From: Leptolyngbyaceae cyanobacterium
GTDB lineage: Bacteria > Cyanobacteriota > Cyanobacteriia > Cyanobacteriales > Aerosakkonemataceae
DNA length: 64,000 bases
Assembly (NCBI GenBank): GCA_036703985.1
Contig: DATNQN010000065.1
Location: 1 to 64,000 of the forward strand
Direction of reading: 5' to 3'
Shown here: positions 25,001-32,489 of the stretch, one piece after another
How positions within the stretch are numbered: the first letter of the stretch is position 1
Layout of the letters: every line of letters begins with the position of its first letter
Notes under the pieces: generated by a model
What the model was told of the DNA's origin: nothing
What the model saw: the letters and a program-made list of their open reading frames with translations, nothing else
Databases searched by the model: none
Program-made: the position numbers and the translations under genes

Positions 25001-26084
25001 CAAAGTGAAATAAACCGCCATTATAGCGAGGTACTCCTAATCCTGCATCACCGCGATCGACTATTTGAAATAAACTTAATAAGCGATCGTACATTCCCGT
25101 AGAAGTTTGGCTCAATTTCTTCTGACGCTCAATCCCTTGGGCTACTTCTTGGGTTAACTTAATTAAGCTATAATCTCGATAATCGCGATCGATTGGTAAT
25201 AAGTTTCTTGCTTCTGCATATAATAAAAATAACAGTTTATAAAGAAATGATAGAGTTGCTGCATACACTTGTTCCGATGTCACTTCTTCCCCCCGTCGGG
25301 TAGCATCCGCCACAAATCCCCCCGCCAAATCGGGAAAAATGCGATCGAACACCAGCGCTTTTAACTCATTCCCCACTCGCGTTGCATAAGTGGTACTACC
25401 ATCGCGCACTCGTTCTAAAAAATTGCGTCCTTGGGTATCTTTAACAAATGCTTCTTGGCGAAAGAATAACCAAAAATATTTAAACTTGTCTAAATCTGCG
25501 TCTTCCAGAAGTTCCACCAAATCCACTTGATAAAACTCCGTTGCGGTAGAAGAAGCTTGTCGATAATATAACCGCCATTCTCTCCCATTCGTCAAAATTC
25601 CCCAATCTACCCCTGTTCCCGTGAGATAGCTAGCAATTTGAAAGGATGGGTTTTCATTTTTATAAATATCCCGTTTATCGTTAGCAGAAACTTTGCTTAA
25701 CGGACGTTCCCAGTATTTTGCTTCTGCGATCGCAATTACCCGCCCATAAAACGCAGTCTCATTATTTTGTAAAGGATAAGCAGAATCGCGATCGCTTTCA
25801 CTATTAAATAAAGCATAATCCGGTCTTTCTGCCCTACCTTTACCGCTCGTCGTCACCTGGGGAATATAACTAAATTTTAGAATACCTAAAGCAGGTTTAA
25901 TAAATACTTCCTCTGTTTGAGCTTCATTCAGCGTTGGTAACAAGTTTCTTTGAGAAATATAAAGATTTTTTAATTTCTGAAAATCGGCAGATACATTTAC
26001 TTGCCATTCTGGACATTCTTGCAGGCGATGTTCCAAATAATGCTGGGAAAATAACGGTTTATTTGGTTTTTGTCGATCTGCCAT
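22086..26084 (-). CDS. Type IIG restriction-modification enzyme (Eco57I-type methylase with fused nuclease)
   Basis: A protein of about 1332 residues (1355 if ATG 26153 is used). The N-terminal part holds a PD-(D/E)xK-type nuclease: Asp in RPDYALF and AIAEAKYW (E-x-K). The central adenine-N6 methyltransferase has CDPAMGSGHFLVEAV (SAM motif) and the catalytic NPPY in VVGNPPYVRQEG. The C-terminal third, with a TaqI-like specificity region (DGDWRGRKAGNYQWYEIQD), would read the target site. One polypeptide therefore modifies and cuts DNA. AGGGGATTCAATC favours ATG 26084. About 22 residues between the nuclease/helical region and the methylase are encoded by a dispersed palindromic repeat in frame. 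The 3' end abuts a BrnT remnant. Confidence 0.9.
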   Translation of the reverse strand: MADRQKPNKPLFSQHYLEHRLQECPEWQVNVSADFQKLKNLYISQRNLLPTLNEAQTEEVFIKPALGILKFSYIPQVTTSGKGRAERPDYALFNSESDRDSAYPLQNNETAFYGRVIAIAEAKYWERPLSKVSANDKRDIYKNENPSFQIASYLTGTGVDWGILTNGREWRLYYRQASSTATEFYQVDLVELLEDADLDKFKYFWLFFRQEAFVKDTQGRNFLERVRDGSTTYATRVGNELKALVFDRIFPDLAGGFVADATRRGEEVTSEQVYAATLSFLYKLLFLLYAEARNLLPIDRDYRDYSLIKLTQEVAQGIERQKKLSQTSTGMYDRLLSLFQIVDRGDAGLGVPRYNGGLFHFDFYQQSDRIEYRANHFLSQFKISDAVLAPVLDRLARFEGQPIDYSFLGVRQLGSIYEGLLEYRVVIDSVGAGLANNSSIEQTISQQNPPFQVSVHLENDKGDRKATGSYYTPDYIVKYIVSHTIKPILEQRQARFGELMAQISQLHDRLEDQRLSVPSINGLRKDLQRLEREAQSTLLDIKVCDPAMGSGHFLVEAVDYLTDELISILTEYPEHNPVLEMLDQTRQSILENLEQQGITINPDRLEPTQLLQRVVMKRCIYGVDLNPMAVELAKVSLWLHSFTIGAPLSFLDHHLRCGNSLIGTTAREAEAKMAQEESGQLNLLAGPFVGLLKAAEIMRGVSVLSDATFAEVEQSEKLFRSFDEAAKPFKQLLNIYVSKFFGLKQSDNFLRVYGTNAITANPKKMSKADKAVYEEAQKLGEEKRFFHWDLEFPEVFIDLENASWNEKAGFDVVVGNPPYVRQEGLGEIKPFFQGQYQSYHGVADLYTYFYERGVKILRTSGALSYIVTNKWLRAGYGEALRKFFTDNCVFEQIVDFGHAHIFADADVFPCIVVVRKVYRSNATNSSQSPVLICPVPRDKLEDIDLTEYVHKSGYPVPWSRFTADAWSLERQDVDDLMAKIKLVGVPLKDFANIEIYRGVTTGFNEAFLIDSATKETLIQIDPKSAEIIKPFLRGQDIRRWIPNWEGLWMIFTRRGIDIETYPAIKTFLGQYRERLEPCPKDWNRKKDGDWRGRKAGNYQWYEIQDSTAYWQLFETPKIFYQEIQFHPYFSFSIENHFANNKVSLIPSNDLYLLTVLNSLLMWWHNWRYLPHMKDEALAPLGYLMETLPIAPPTNEIRSQVEPKVSRLIELTKINQENQRDVLDWLRSVFHIEKPGQKLEDFSKLSQQEFIDEISKRLPKAKKGSKLLGVSEQKQIKEVYNEFAVPMQNRNREILQLEHQLSDLVNQAYELTPEEIDLMWKTAPPRMPIQRAQ
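24731..24797. repeat. GGGCGGGTTT palindromic repeat, copy 2, inside the R-M gene
   Basis: On the coding (minus) strand it begins GTAGGGGCGGGTTTAGC and ends CAAAACCCGCCC, with arms matching 12 of 14 bases and about 36 bases between. It encodes VGAGLANNSSIEQ followed by TISQQNPPFQ in frame, just before the methylase segment KATGSYYTPDY. The same element is intergenic at 18072-18144. Confidence 0.75.
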
Positions 26085-26380
26085 GATTGAATCCCCTGCT
26101 TTTTTGTATTCCCATTTCATTCTAATAGGATTTAGGTATAAGCTAAAGCGCATCTAATTTGTATATTTCCGAGTGTCGAGGAAAACTGTCAATCCCTCTC
26201 CCCATCCCCCCATCCCCCCATCTCCCCATCAAGCTCAATATCAAAATTAAATGCGTAGCAGCTTAGCTAGCAGACTAGGAGTAAGAGTTTAAAATATTAA
26301 AAACTCTTATCTCCCACTGATTACATTCTGACTTTTGAATTCAGAAGTCAGAATTATTCAATTACGCCTAGCTATAAGAA

Positions 26381-26405
26381 TAAGGACTGAAGTCCTTACT
26401 ACAAA
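26381..26405. repeat. GTAGTGAGGACT repeat, half copy B
   Basis: AAGGACTGAAGTCCTTACTACAAAC-type sequence, one arm of the family, ending eight bases after the stop of the minus-strand GTPase gene. The remaining 26154-26380 holds C-rich tracts (CCCCATCCCCCCATC) and no gene. Confidence 0.7.
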
Positions 26406-26412
26406 CGAAGTC

Positions 26413-28329
26413 TCAAACTTGTTTCAAATAAGATTCAAACCGCTCTTTTAACTGCTGAATTGACAAATTTTTCGTCCAAAATTCTACCAAAGCATGACCG
26501 AAAGCCCAAGCATTGCGTTCGGGTGTGGCAGAATTTTCTAATAATAATGGCCAAAGAGCTAGTAAATCGAATTTGAGGGTATTAGAATCACCAGTATTTA
26601 AGAGATTAAATAGCTCGTAAGCCATTTGCAATTTACCAATTACTATGGGTAATTGTTCGACGGGAATTTGTTCGGCTAACAGATATGCTAGTTGTGGCGA
26701 TCCGGTTGATAATGTAGAAACAAATCGGAGGATCGGACTTTTCAGGAGGGCGGTTAATCCTTGAGAGGTTGCCATTTGGAATGTGTAGCGATCGATAATT
26801 TTTGCCGCCGCTACGGTACGGGCATCCAAGTTACGCAAAAAACGCGCTAACCGTAGTTGTTTGGTAGGTTCGATCGATTCTACTAAAGCAAGGGATAAAG
26901 CATCGACACCCCAAGCATCGCGATTGGTTTTGCGATCGCTGGTAACGATTGGTAATACGAAATCGCAATATTCACCTAACTGCTGTTCCCGATATTTAGT
27001 AGCTTCTCGAATCGAAATTTCCTTTGGTCGATCGCCCCATTCCCAATCATAAGGCGGTTGCCATTCTCGGATCGGACGCAAGCGATCGACTTGAGTAACA
27101 ATGGCGATCGCAGGCAGATTTTCGATTTCTCCGATCGTCTCTTTAAGAAAGTCTACATCCATTTGCAAAGCCGGATCGAGGGCAGGGGTAACGAGTAACA
27201 GTAAATCTGCATTATCTGCATACTCTAAAACTGTATTTCGCAATTCTTCACCCTTCACTTGTTCGTATCCCGGAGTATCCCAAAGAGTGAGAGTTTCTCC
27301 GCTTTCAGTTTGCCATTGATAATTCTGAATTTTATCCGTACTGGGCAGCACATCAACTGCTGCTTTTTCTGATTGAAATAAAGTATTAATTAAACTGCTT
27401 TTTCCCGCACCAGTCCGCCCTACCAACAAAATATTAACAGGTTTCTGGATAACCTTTTCTTCCGGTTCTGCTTGTGCCAAAATATCGCGTAGAGTTTGCG
27501 TTTTTGTTTTGGGAAGTGTGGGAGTAGAAACCGCAAATTCTTTCGCTGGGAGAGTAGTACCGCCGTAAAGCGCGATCGCTTGTCCGCACAAATTCCGCAA
27601 CGCTGCTTCTCGCAACAATCGACTTAAATTTACCAGTAATTCTTCAGTGGCGCGATTATTAGAACCCTGAGTTGCTGTTTTAGCTAATGCCGCCGCCGGA
27701 TTCAAAAACCATTGCGCCCAGTTCCAAGCTTGCCAGAGTTTGCGTGCCGATGGTTCTAACTTGCGGTAGACTTCATAAGCTTGGTATGCTTGTGCAACAG
27801 TTACCTGATTGAGGGCGGGAGATAATTGTTGCATCCACCGATCCATATCATCCACTGTCCCCCGAATTAGTCCGTAAGCTTGGGGAACATAGATATTTAG
27901 TAGGGGATATTTGACTTCTGGATGGTAGATATGTGCGATCGCCACAATCATATCTTGACATCGCTGCCAAAAAGTGGGCCAGTCCTCCCACATTGGGCGA
28001 TCGTTCTGCGCTGCTTGGAGAATTTCTTTTAATGCTGTAGTTGCTTTGTCGGTGTCGTCATTTCCTGCGATCGATCCAATTCTACTGGTAGCACTATCTT
28101 CTAGTTCCTTGCTGACTTGTGCAACCACCGCTTCGATCTGCGCCACCGCCGGTTGCGTCCATTTTACCAACAACCAACGCCACCCCACAAATACCAGCGT
28201 AAATACAGCCCAAATCCAATTAATGCGCCACTCATGAATTTGCAATCCCGCCGCTATCATCAAGAAACCGATGATACTTGCGATCGGTGTTGCTAATACG
28301 ATCCATTGCCATAATTTTAATCGCACCAT
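26413..28329 (-). CDS. Membrane-anchored Era/YcjX-like GTPase
   Basis: A 638-residue protein. Two hydrophobic helices near residues 10-30 and 37-55 anchor the N-terminus. A helical region follows (60-290), then a GTPase domain: G1 LVGRTGAGKSSL near 301, G3 DTPG near 350, G4 TQVD near 410. The C-terminal 150 residues are helical. G5 is not obvious. Such membrane GTPases occur across cyanobacteria, often near DUF697 GTPases. A second one is 2.5 kb away at 30791-32122. The function is unknown; envelope or stress roles are only guesses. Start ATG 28329. Confidence 0.8.
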   Translation of the reverse strand: MVRLKLWQWIVLATPIASIIGFLMIAAGLQIHEWRINWIWAVFTLVFVGWRWLLVKWTQPAVAQIEAVVAQVSKELEDSATSRIGSIAGNDDTDKATTALKEILQAAQNDRPMWEDWPTFWQRCQDMIVAIAHIYHPEVKYPLLNIYVPQAYGLIRGTVDDMDRWMQQLSPALNQVTVAQAYQAYEVYRKLEPSARKLWQAWNWAQWFLNPAAALAKTATQGSNNRATEELLVNLSRLLREAALRNLCGQAIALYGGTTLPAKEFAVSTPTLPKTKTQTLRDILAQAEPEEKVIQKPVNILLVGRTGAGKSSLINTLFQSEKAAVDVLPSTDKIQNYQWQTESGETLTLWDTPGYEQVKGEELRNTVLEYADNADLLLLVTPALDPALQMDVDFLKETIGEIENLPAIAIVTQVDRLRPIREWQPPYDWEWGDRPKEISIREATKYREQQLGEYCDFVLPIVTSDRKTNRDAWGVDALSLALVESIEPTKQLRLARFLRNLDARTVAAAKIIDRYTFQMATSQGLTALLKSPILRFVSTLSTGSPQLAYLLAEQIPVEQLPIVIGKLQMAYELFNLLNTGDSNTLKFDLLALWPLLLENSATPERNAWAFGHALVEFWTKNLSIQQLKERFESYLKQV

Positions 28330-28480
28330 AGTCTGATCCCTGCTTACTTTGGTTAGACTCGTTATGCCTATACCGCTATTGTGGATCTGATATTGTTTTT
28401 TGTGACGATCTAATGAATGCTAGACGACCTTGAATTGGCAGAAAATATAGAATAATTATTTTTAGGAAGATCTTGTTAAC

Positions 28481-28708
28481 ATGAAAGCAGACGAATATAT
28501 TCTACAATTACCTCATATAGGTTTGAAGAGTAGGCAGCTACTTCCCGATCGAGCGGGGATATACTATGTACTAGACGAGCAATTGCTAATCTGGTACATA
28601 GGACAAGCGAAAAATCTACGCACCCGTTGGTTAGGCGAGAGTCACCACAGATTTTATCAGCTACAAAAGCAACGGAAAAAACAATTTATTATCGTATGTT
28701 TCACCTAG
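28481..28708 (+). CDS. GIY-YIG nuclease-like protein, apparently truncated
   Basis: 75 residues showing a GIY-YIG N-terminal half: AGIYYVLDE and WYIGQAKNLRTRW, then HHRFYQLQKQRKKQ. Full-length cyanobacterial relatives go on for more than 100 further residues, including the catalytic Glu, which is missing. After FII the frame ends at TAG 28706-28708. Another frame offers IYYRMFHLENF before its own stop, suggesting a frameshift near 28685. It is likely a decaying gene. Start ATG 28481 after GGAAGATC. Confidence 0.65.
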   Translation: MKADEYILQLPHIGLKSRQLLPDRAGIYYVLDEQLLIWYIGQAKNLRTRWLGESHHRFYQLQKQRKKQFIIVCFT

Positions 28709-28727
28709 AAAATTTCTAGTTCCTGCT

Positions 28728-28892
28728 ATGCTTACCGTCACATTAAATGGAAAGTGGAAAACAGATATACCTTTTGGCGCTAAAGATAATATGTCATACA
28801 TCGAAGTTGTAGAAATCATTAAAAATCGCTTACAGAAAAGCGGAATACCTAAGCTGAAGTTCTCATTCAAATCAGAGTCTACAAGTACTTAA
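28728..28892 (+). CDS. Possible small protein, 54 residues
   Basis: An ORF reading MLTVTLNGKWKTDIPFGA with later VVEIIKNRLQKSGIPKLKF. It has no recognisable ribosome site and no family that I recognise. It could be a genuine short gene just upstream of DUF4160/DUF2442, or the shifted tail of the GIY-YIG gene, because its frame stays open upstream to about 28692. Confidence 0.3.
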   Translation: MLTVTLNGKWKTDIPFGAKDNMSYIEVVEIIKNRLQKSGIPKLKFSFKSESTST

Positions 28893-28934
28893 CTCGGCTA
28901 AAATAATTATCATATTGTTGTTTACAGGAGCTTT

Positions 28935-29183
28935 ATGCCAGAAGTTACCCGATTTTACGGAATAATCATCAAAATTTTCTTTGGGGATCACCCACCTCCT
29001 CATTTTCACGCAATTTATGGTGAGTACAATGCTTTGATCGGTATTGAGTCTTTAGAAGTTATTGAAGGAGATTTACCGAATCGAGCCGAAAAGCTAGTAA
29101 TAGAATGGGCAACTTTGTACCAGAAAGAATTGTTGAATATGTGGAATAGCCAAGAATTTAGTAAACTTCCACCATTAAAATAA
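28935..29183 (+). CDS. DUF4160 family protein
   Basis: An 82-residue protein with the family pattern MPEVTRFYGIIIKIFFGDHPPPHFHAIYGEYNA: the P-P-H-F-H motif is diagnostic. The remainder includes LVIEWATLYQKELLNMWN. DUF4160 almost always precedes DUF2442, as here (13 bases apart). The pair behaves genomically like a toxin-antitoxin or small regulatory module, but the activity is not established. ACAGGAGCTTT gives a strong ribosome site before ATG 28935. Confidence 0.9.
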   Translation: MPEVTRFYGIIIKIFFGDHPPPHFHAIYGEYNALIGIESLEVIEGDLPNRAEKLVIEWATLYQKELLNMWNSQEFSKLPPLK

Positions 29184-29196
29184 CTGTGAGTTTTTT

Positions 29197-29472
29197 ATGA
29201 AGACAGAGCGCATTGTTTCTGCTAAAGCTATTGACGATAAAACCTTGATGGTTAAGTTTACCAATCTCGAAATCAGAAAATACGACATCTCTAAGTTATT
29301 AGAAAATCCGATATTTGCAGGCTTACGTAATCCTGGTTTTTTCAGAAATTTTAGAATTGAACCTGGTGGTTATGGGCTAGTTTGGAATGACGAAACCGAT
29401 CTTAGTGAATATGAACTTTGGCAGAATGGAATCAGTTTAACAGATGAAGAAATTGAACAATATGATAAGTAG
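29197..29472 (+). CDS. DUF2442 family protein
   Basis: A 91-residue protein: KAIDDKTLMVKFTNLEIRKYDISKLL, then NFRIEPGGYGLVWNDETDLSEYELWQNG, matching DUF2442 (typical G-x-x-W-x-D-x-x-D-L-x-x-x-x-L/L-W). It is translationally close to the DUF4160 gene and presumably its partner. No function is established. Confidence 0.9.
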   Translation: MKTERIVSAKAIDDKTLMVKFTNLEIRKYDISKLLENPIFAGLRNPGFFRNFRIEPGGYGLVWNDETDLSEYELWQNGISLTDEEIEQYDK

Positions 29473-29564
29473 ATTCATCATATTACTAATTAACAAAATA
29501 ATGCCCGAAATATCCCCAAGTCATTTACAAAAGCCTTGGGGGATAGTTTAATAGTGGCGTCTTA

Positions 29565-29680
29565 AAGAAAAAATCATTCTCTTATCTGCGTTCATATGCG
29601 GTAAAAATTTAAACCCCAATTCCCACAAATAATTTTTCCCATCCCTCTTACCCAACCCATACAACCAGAAACGATATCAC
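29565..29680. repeat. Dispersed ATCTGCG repeat, long copy 3
   Basis: Shares with 15415-15550 the order CTTATCTGCGTTCAT, GCGGTAAAAATT, TCCCACAAATAATTTTTCC and ACAACCAGA. It lies between the DUF2442 gene and the 3' end of a methyltransferase gene on the minus strand. Confidence 0.7.
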
Positions 29681-29700
29681 TCCAAAAGAAATGAAAAACC

Positions 29701-30540
29701 TCAACAAATAGTAAAGCTGAGAACCAGATAACGCAATAATTCTAAACGACTCAATAGTTCAATCATACCGGTAACAACTACAGAATCCATTCTACCTATT
29801 TGCTCGAATAAGTTACGAACTACAGGATAAGTAGGAAGTGTATTTTCCGTAATATCTTCTTTAAACGTAAGACTAAAACCACTAACTTTGGCTAATTTTT
29901 CATAATCATCAATCGAAAATTCGGTATTTACTCGTCCGTAAGTTGATGTTACTAAATAATCGCCAAATTTTGCTAAGAATGGGTGGAAAGGATAAACCAA
30001 AGATATGGGTACAAAATCAGAAATTGCCAACCTTCCTCCGGGACGAAGTACGCGCTTTACTTCGCGGAAAAAATCAACGCGACTGGGGAAATGAAAAATG
30101 CACTCAACGGCTAAAACGATATCAAAAGAGGCGTCTGGAAATGGTAAGCGACAAGCATCTCCTTCTACGAATTCTATTTGGTTATTGTTGCGATGTTGAA
30201 CTTGCTGTTTTGCGATCGCTAATTGTCGCGCATCGATATTTAAGCCAATTAAGTCCATATTTTGGAACTTTTCATTTAAACTGGCGATCGTTCCGCCAAA
30301 TCCACATCCTACATCTAGCAAGCGCGTGCTATCTTTAACTCCTGCTGCTGAGTATACCCGTTGGGTTAATTGCTCTGCTGCTGCTACGAAGTCTACCACC
30401 GATCCGTCTGCTTGTGCTGGATTTTCCCAATAACCCCAGTGAACATGATTACCAAATATTTGTTGCACCTGTGCATCACCTGCTGCAAGACGTTCTAATA
30501 CGAGATCGAAATAAGGTAGAGAAATTTTAGCAGGTTGCAT
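29701..30540 (-). CDS. Class I SAM-dependent methyltransferase (UbiE/sterol-methylase-like)
   Basis: A 279-residue protein. Motif I is LLDVGCGFGGTIASL, motif II LIGLNIDARQLAIAKQQV, motif IV ASFDIVLAVECIFHF, and the post-motif VKRVLRPGGRLAISDFVP. The N-terminal FGNHVHWGYWENP (H-x-G-Y-W) is characteristic of small-molecule methylases related to sterol and gamma-tocopherol methyltransferases. The substrate cannot be read. The C-terminal hydrophobic ELLRYLVLSFTIC may touch a membrane. It stands alone, bracketed by dispersed repeats on both sides. Confidence 0.85.
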   Translation of the reverse strand: MQPAKISLPYFDLVLERLAAGDAQVQQIFGNHVHWGYWENPAQADGSVVDFVAAAEQLTQRVYSAAGVKDSTRLLDVGCGFGGTIASLNEKFQNMDLIGLNIDARQLAIAKQQVQHRNNNQIEFVEGDACRLPFPDASFDIVLAVECIFHFPSRVDFFREVKRVLRPGGRLAISDFVPISLVYPFHPFLAKFGDYLVTSTYGRVNTEFSIDDYEKLAKVSGFSLTFKEDITENTLPTYPVVRNLFEQIGRMDSVVVTGMIELLSRLELLRYLVLSFTIC

Positions 30541-30608
30541 AATAAATTGGCCGTTTTAATAGATGATTATTTCATTAAATCATATCAAGTCCGGTAGTAT
30601 CGGTTGCC

Positions 30609-30674
30609 TAAAAAAAATCACTTTCTTATCTGCGTTCATCTGCGTTTATCTGTTTACATCTGCGGTTAAAAATT
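30609..30674. repeat. Dispersed ATCTGCG repeat, copy 4
   Basis: AAAAATCACTTTCTTATC followed by TGCGTTCATCTGCGTTTATC units and GCGGTTAAAAATTAA. It lies upstream of the second methyltransferase gene; the preceding GGTTGCCTAAAA also resembles the start of copy 2. Confidence 0.65.
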
Positions 30675-30703
30675 AACCCATAATATATAAGTAAAGCTCG
30701 TTC

Positions 30704-30754
30704 GTAGTGAGGACTAAAGTCCTCAATCTGAGGACTGAAGTCCTCACTACAAAC
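30704..30754. repeat. GTAGTGAGGACT palindromic repeat, copy C
   Basis: GTAGTGAGGACTAAAGTCC and its mirror separated by five bases, 37 bases after the stop of the minus-strand DUF697 GTPase. It can form a stem of more than 20 bp. Confidence 0.75.
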
Positions 30755-30790
30755 TATGGTAATAGTAAAATATAAGTTAAAGCATTTTTC

Positions 30791-32122
30791 TTAAGTTTTA
30801 ATCCCCTTAAACCGTTCTTTCGCATTTTGAAAAGCTTCTTGCATTGCCGCTTGAATTCGTTTGGGGTCTGGCTTTTTCCCTCCCATCAAATCACCGAAAT
30901 AAACACAAGCGCCTTCACCTAATGCCAAAGTGTATGCAGCTGCCCAAGAAGCTGCGATCGCACTGCCAAAACCAGGTATAAATTTAACTAACTCCCGTCC
31001 GATCGCTTGAGCGACAAAACCACCTGCGATCGCGCTTACCACACCCCCCGCTTGCGATGGGCTAAGAGTTTGACCGTACAATTTACCCAACACCCCCACC
31101 ATCGATACTTGCAATGCCGTCAGTACGGGCATGGTAGCCAAAGGTAACGGTACAGCGGCTAAGGTAGCTGCCATAATTGAAAATGCCAAAATGTAGCGGC
31201 GTCCGACATCTCGGTACAAATTGCCAATTTGTTCGCCAACTTTCTCATCTAATAACTGATAAATAGCCGCCGCCTCCGCTTCTGGCAAAAGTTCTGCCAA
31301 CCCATCTCGGAAAGCTTCTAAGCCGTAAAATACGGGAGTGTAGCCATCTTCTTCTAGAGTAAAATCAATTAGTACGGCCCGATCGCACAACCCAGTAAAC
31401 GCATCTCGAATTGCATCAAAAGCCCGTTTCACTTCTTCAAATTCCGGTGGATAAGGGGGATGATTATCAGTACCGACGGGATATAATTCGTGCAAGCAAG
31501 TAACTGCCAACAAACAAGGAATATCGGGATATTTCTGACGCAACCGTTGGGCGATTTGCCGCAAAGTATCGATCGCGAAATCATTAATTTTGACCGTTAA
31601 AATTAATACCCTAGCGCAGCGAGTGTCCTGTTTGAGATCGCCGATCAATTCTTGTACGATCGCCTCAGTATTTTGATTAACATCTCCCAATCCCACCGTA
31701 TCCGTAAAAATCAACAACGGCACTTCCCCGGAAGGATAAGCATAACGTTGCGTGTGTTGCGTGTGGGGGCGAAATCCTTGCCCGACAATTTCTGCCGAAA
31801 CTCCCGTCAATCCGCGCACGATCGAACTTTTCCCAGCTTGCGGTTTACCGATTAACAGCGCTTCCGTCGTTGGCAATTGGGCGCGAACAGTCTCCAAAAT
31901 CTGCGCCACCTCAGCATCGCTGACACTAAACCATTGCAGAAACTTTTGTGTCAATTGTTCTACAGGTAGAAGTTTGGTTAAGCGTCCGGTAGTGGTATTC
32001 CAAGCATCAGCAATCCGATCGATCTGGAATTTTTTTAGCAATCCAGACTTCTTATCGTCAATCGGTTCGTTGGCTGGCTGAGAATTATCTGACATATTCT
32101 CAGGATCGTGTTGTTCGGTCAT
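30791..32122 (-). CDS. GTPase with C-terminal DUF697-like membrane domain
   Basis: A 443-residue protein. The GTPase core follows an acidic N-terminus: G1 LIGKPQAGKSSIVRGL near residue 92, G3 in FTDTVGLGD, and a G4-like TCLH in LLAVTCLHELYP, which departs from the usual N/TKxD. The C-terminal 150 residues (FSIMAATLAAVPLPLATMPVL, SAIAGGFVAQAIG, GFGSAIAASWAAAYTL) are hydrophobic and match the DUF697 type. The odd G4 suggests altered nucleotide choice. It is a likely functional relative of the GTPase at 26413-28329. Start ATG 32122. Confidence 0.85.
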   Translation of the reverse strand: MTEQHDPENMSDNSQPANEPIDDKKSGLLKKFQIDRIADAWNTTTGRLTKLLPVEQLTQKFLQWFSVSDAEVAQILETVRAQLPTTEALLIGKPQAGKSSIVRGLTGVSAEIVGQGFRPHTQHTQRYAYPSGEVPLLIFTDTVGLGDVNQNTEAIVQELIGDLKQDTRCARVLILTVKINDFAIDTLRQIAQRLRQKYPDIPCLLAVTCLHELYPVGTDNHPPYPPEFEEVKRAFDAIRDAFTGLCDRAVLIDFTLEEDGYTPVFYGLEAFRDGLAELLPEAEAAAIYQLLDEKVGEQIGNLYRDVGRRYILAFSIMAATLAAVPLPLATMPVLTALQVSMVGVLGKLYGQTLSPSQAGGVVSAIAGGFVAQAIGRELVKFIPGFGSAIAASWAAAYTLALGEGACVYFGDLMGGKKPDPKRIQAAMQEAFQNAKERFKGIKT

Positions 32123-32205
32123 TCGATTTTAGATTTGAGATTTTAGATTTGAGATACTAACCCAAGTTGCTAATTATGAATTTAGACGTTTCAACCCCCT
32201 CGCAT

Positions 32206-32270
32206 CCCCCTTTTTAAGGGGGACTTTCCGGTCTGGTTCCCCCCTTTTTTAAGGGGGGTTAGGGGGGATC
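32206..32270. repeat. CCCCCTTTTTAAGGGGG palindrome cluster
   Basis: CCCCCTTTTTAAGGGGG is followed by a second, longer CCCCCCTTTTTTAAGGGGGG within 40 bases. These are common dispersed cyanobacterial repeats and could form strong hairpins. Confidence 0.6.
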
Positions 32271-32329
32271 GATCGTAAAAACACAACTTGCATTACCAGA
32301 ATTGACCTAATAGATAAATCGGCATCTAG

Positions 32330-32390
32330 TACCAATTCACTTTCCCAGCGTCACTAATCTTTCTTTTCCCCCTGCCAAAATAGACAGCCT
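32330..32390. mobile_element. Truncated second copy of the 2083-2165 MITE
   Basis: TACCAATTCACTT, then GTCACTAATCTTTC and CCCCCTGCCAAAATA, matching the reverse complement of the first copy in order. The other terminal repeat is missing. Confidence 0.6.
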
Positions 32391-32489
32391 ACCAGCCATT
32401 TTAGATGATTAGGCAGAGATATCAGCTACCGCAGCCAGCTAAAATCAATATGCTTACCCGACGACTAGAGAAAGTTCGCCATTCAAACC

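Larger units (their letters stand above)
32123..32489. other. Intergenic region between divergent GTPase and phosphoesterase genes
   Basis: 367 bases holding the promoters of both genes, which I cannot locate. It contains CCCCCTTTTTAAGGGGG-type palindromes at about 32206-32270 and the truncated MITE copy at 32330-32390. No gene was recognised. Confidence 0.5.
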
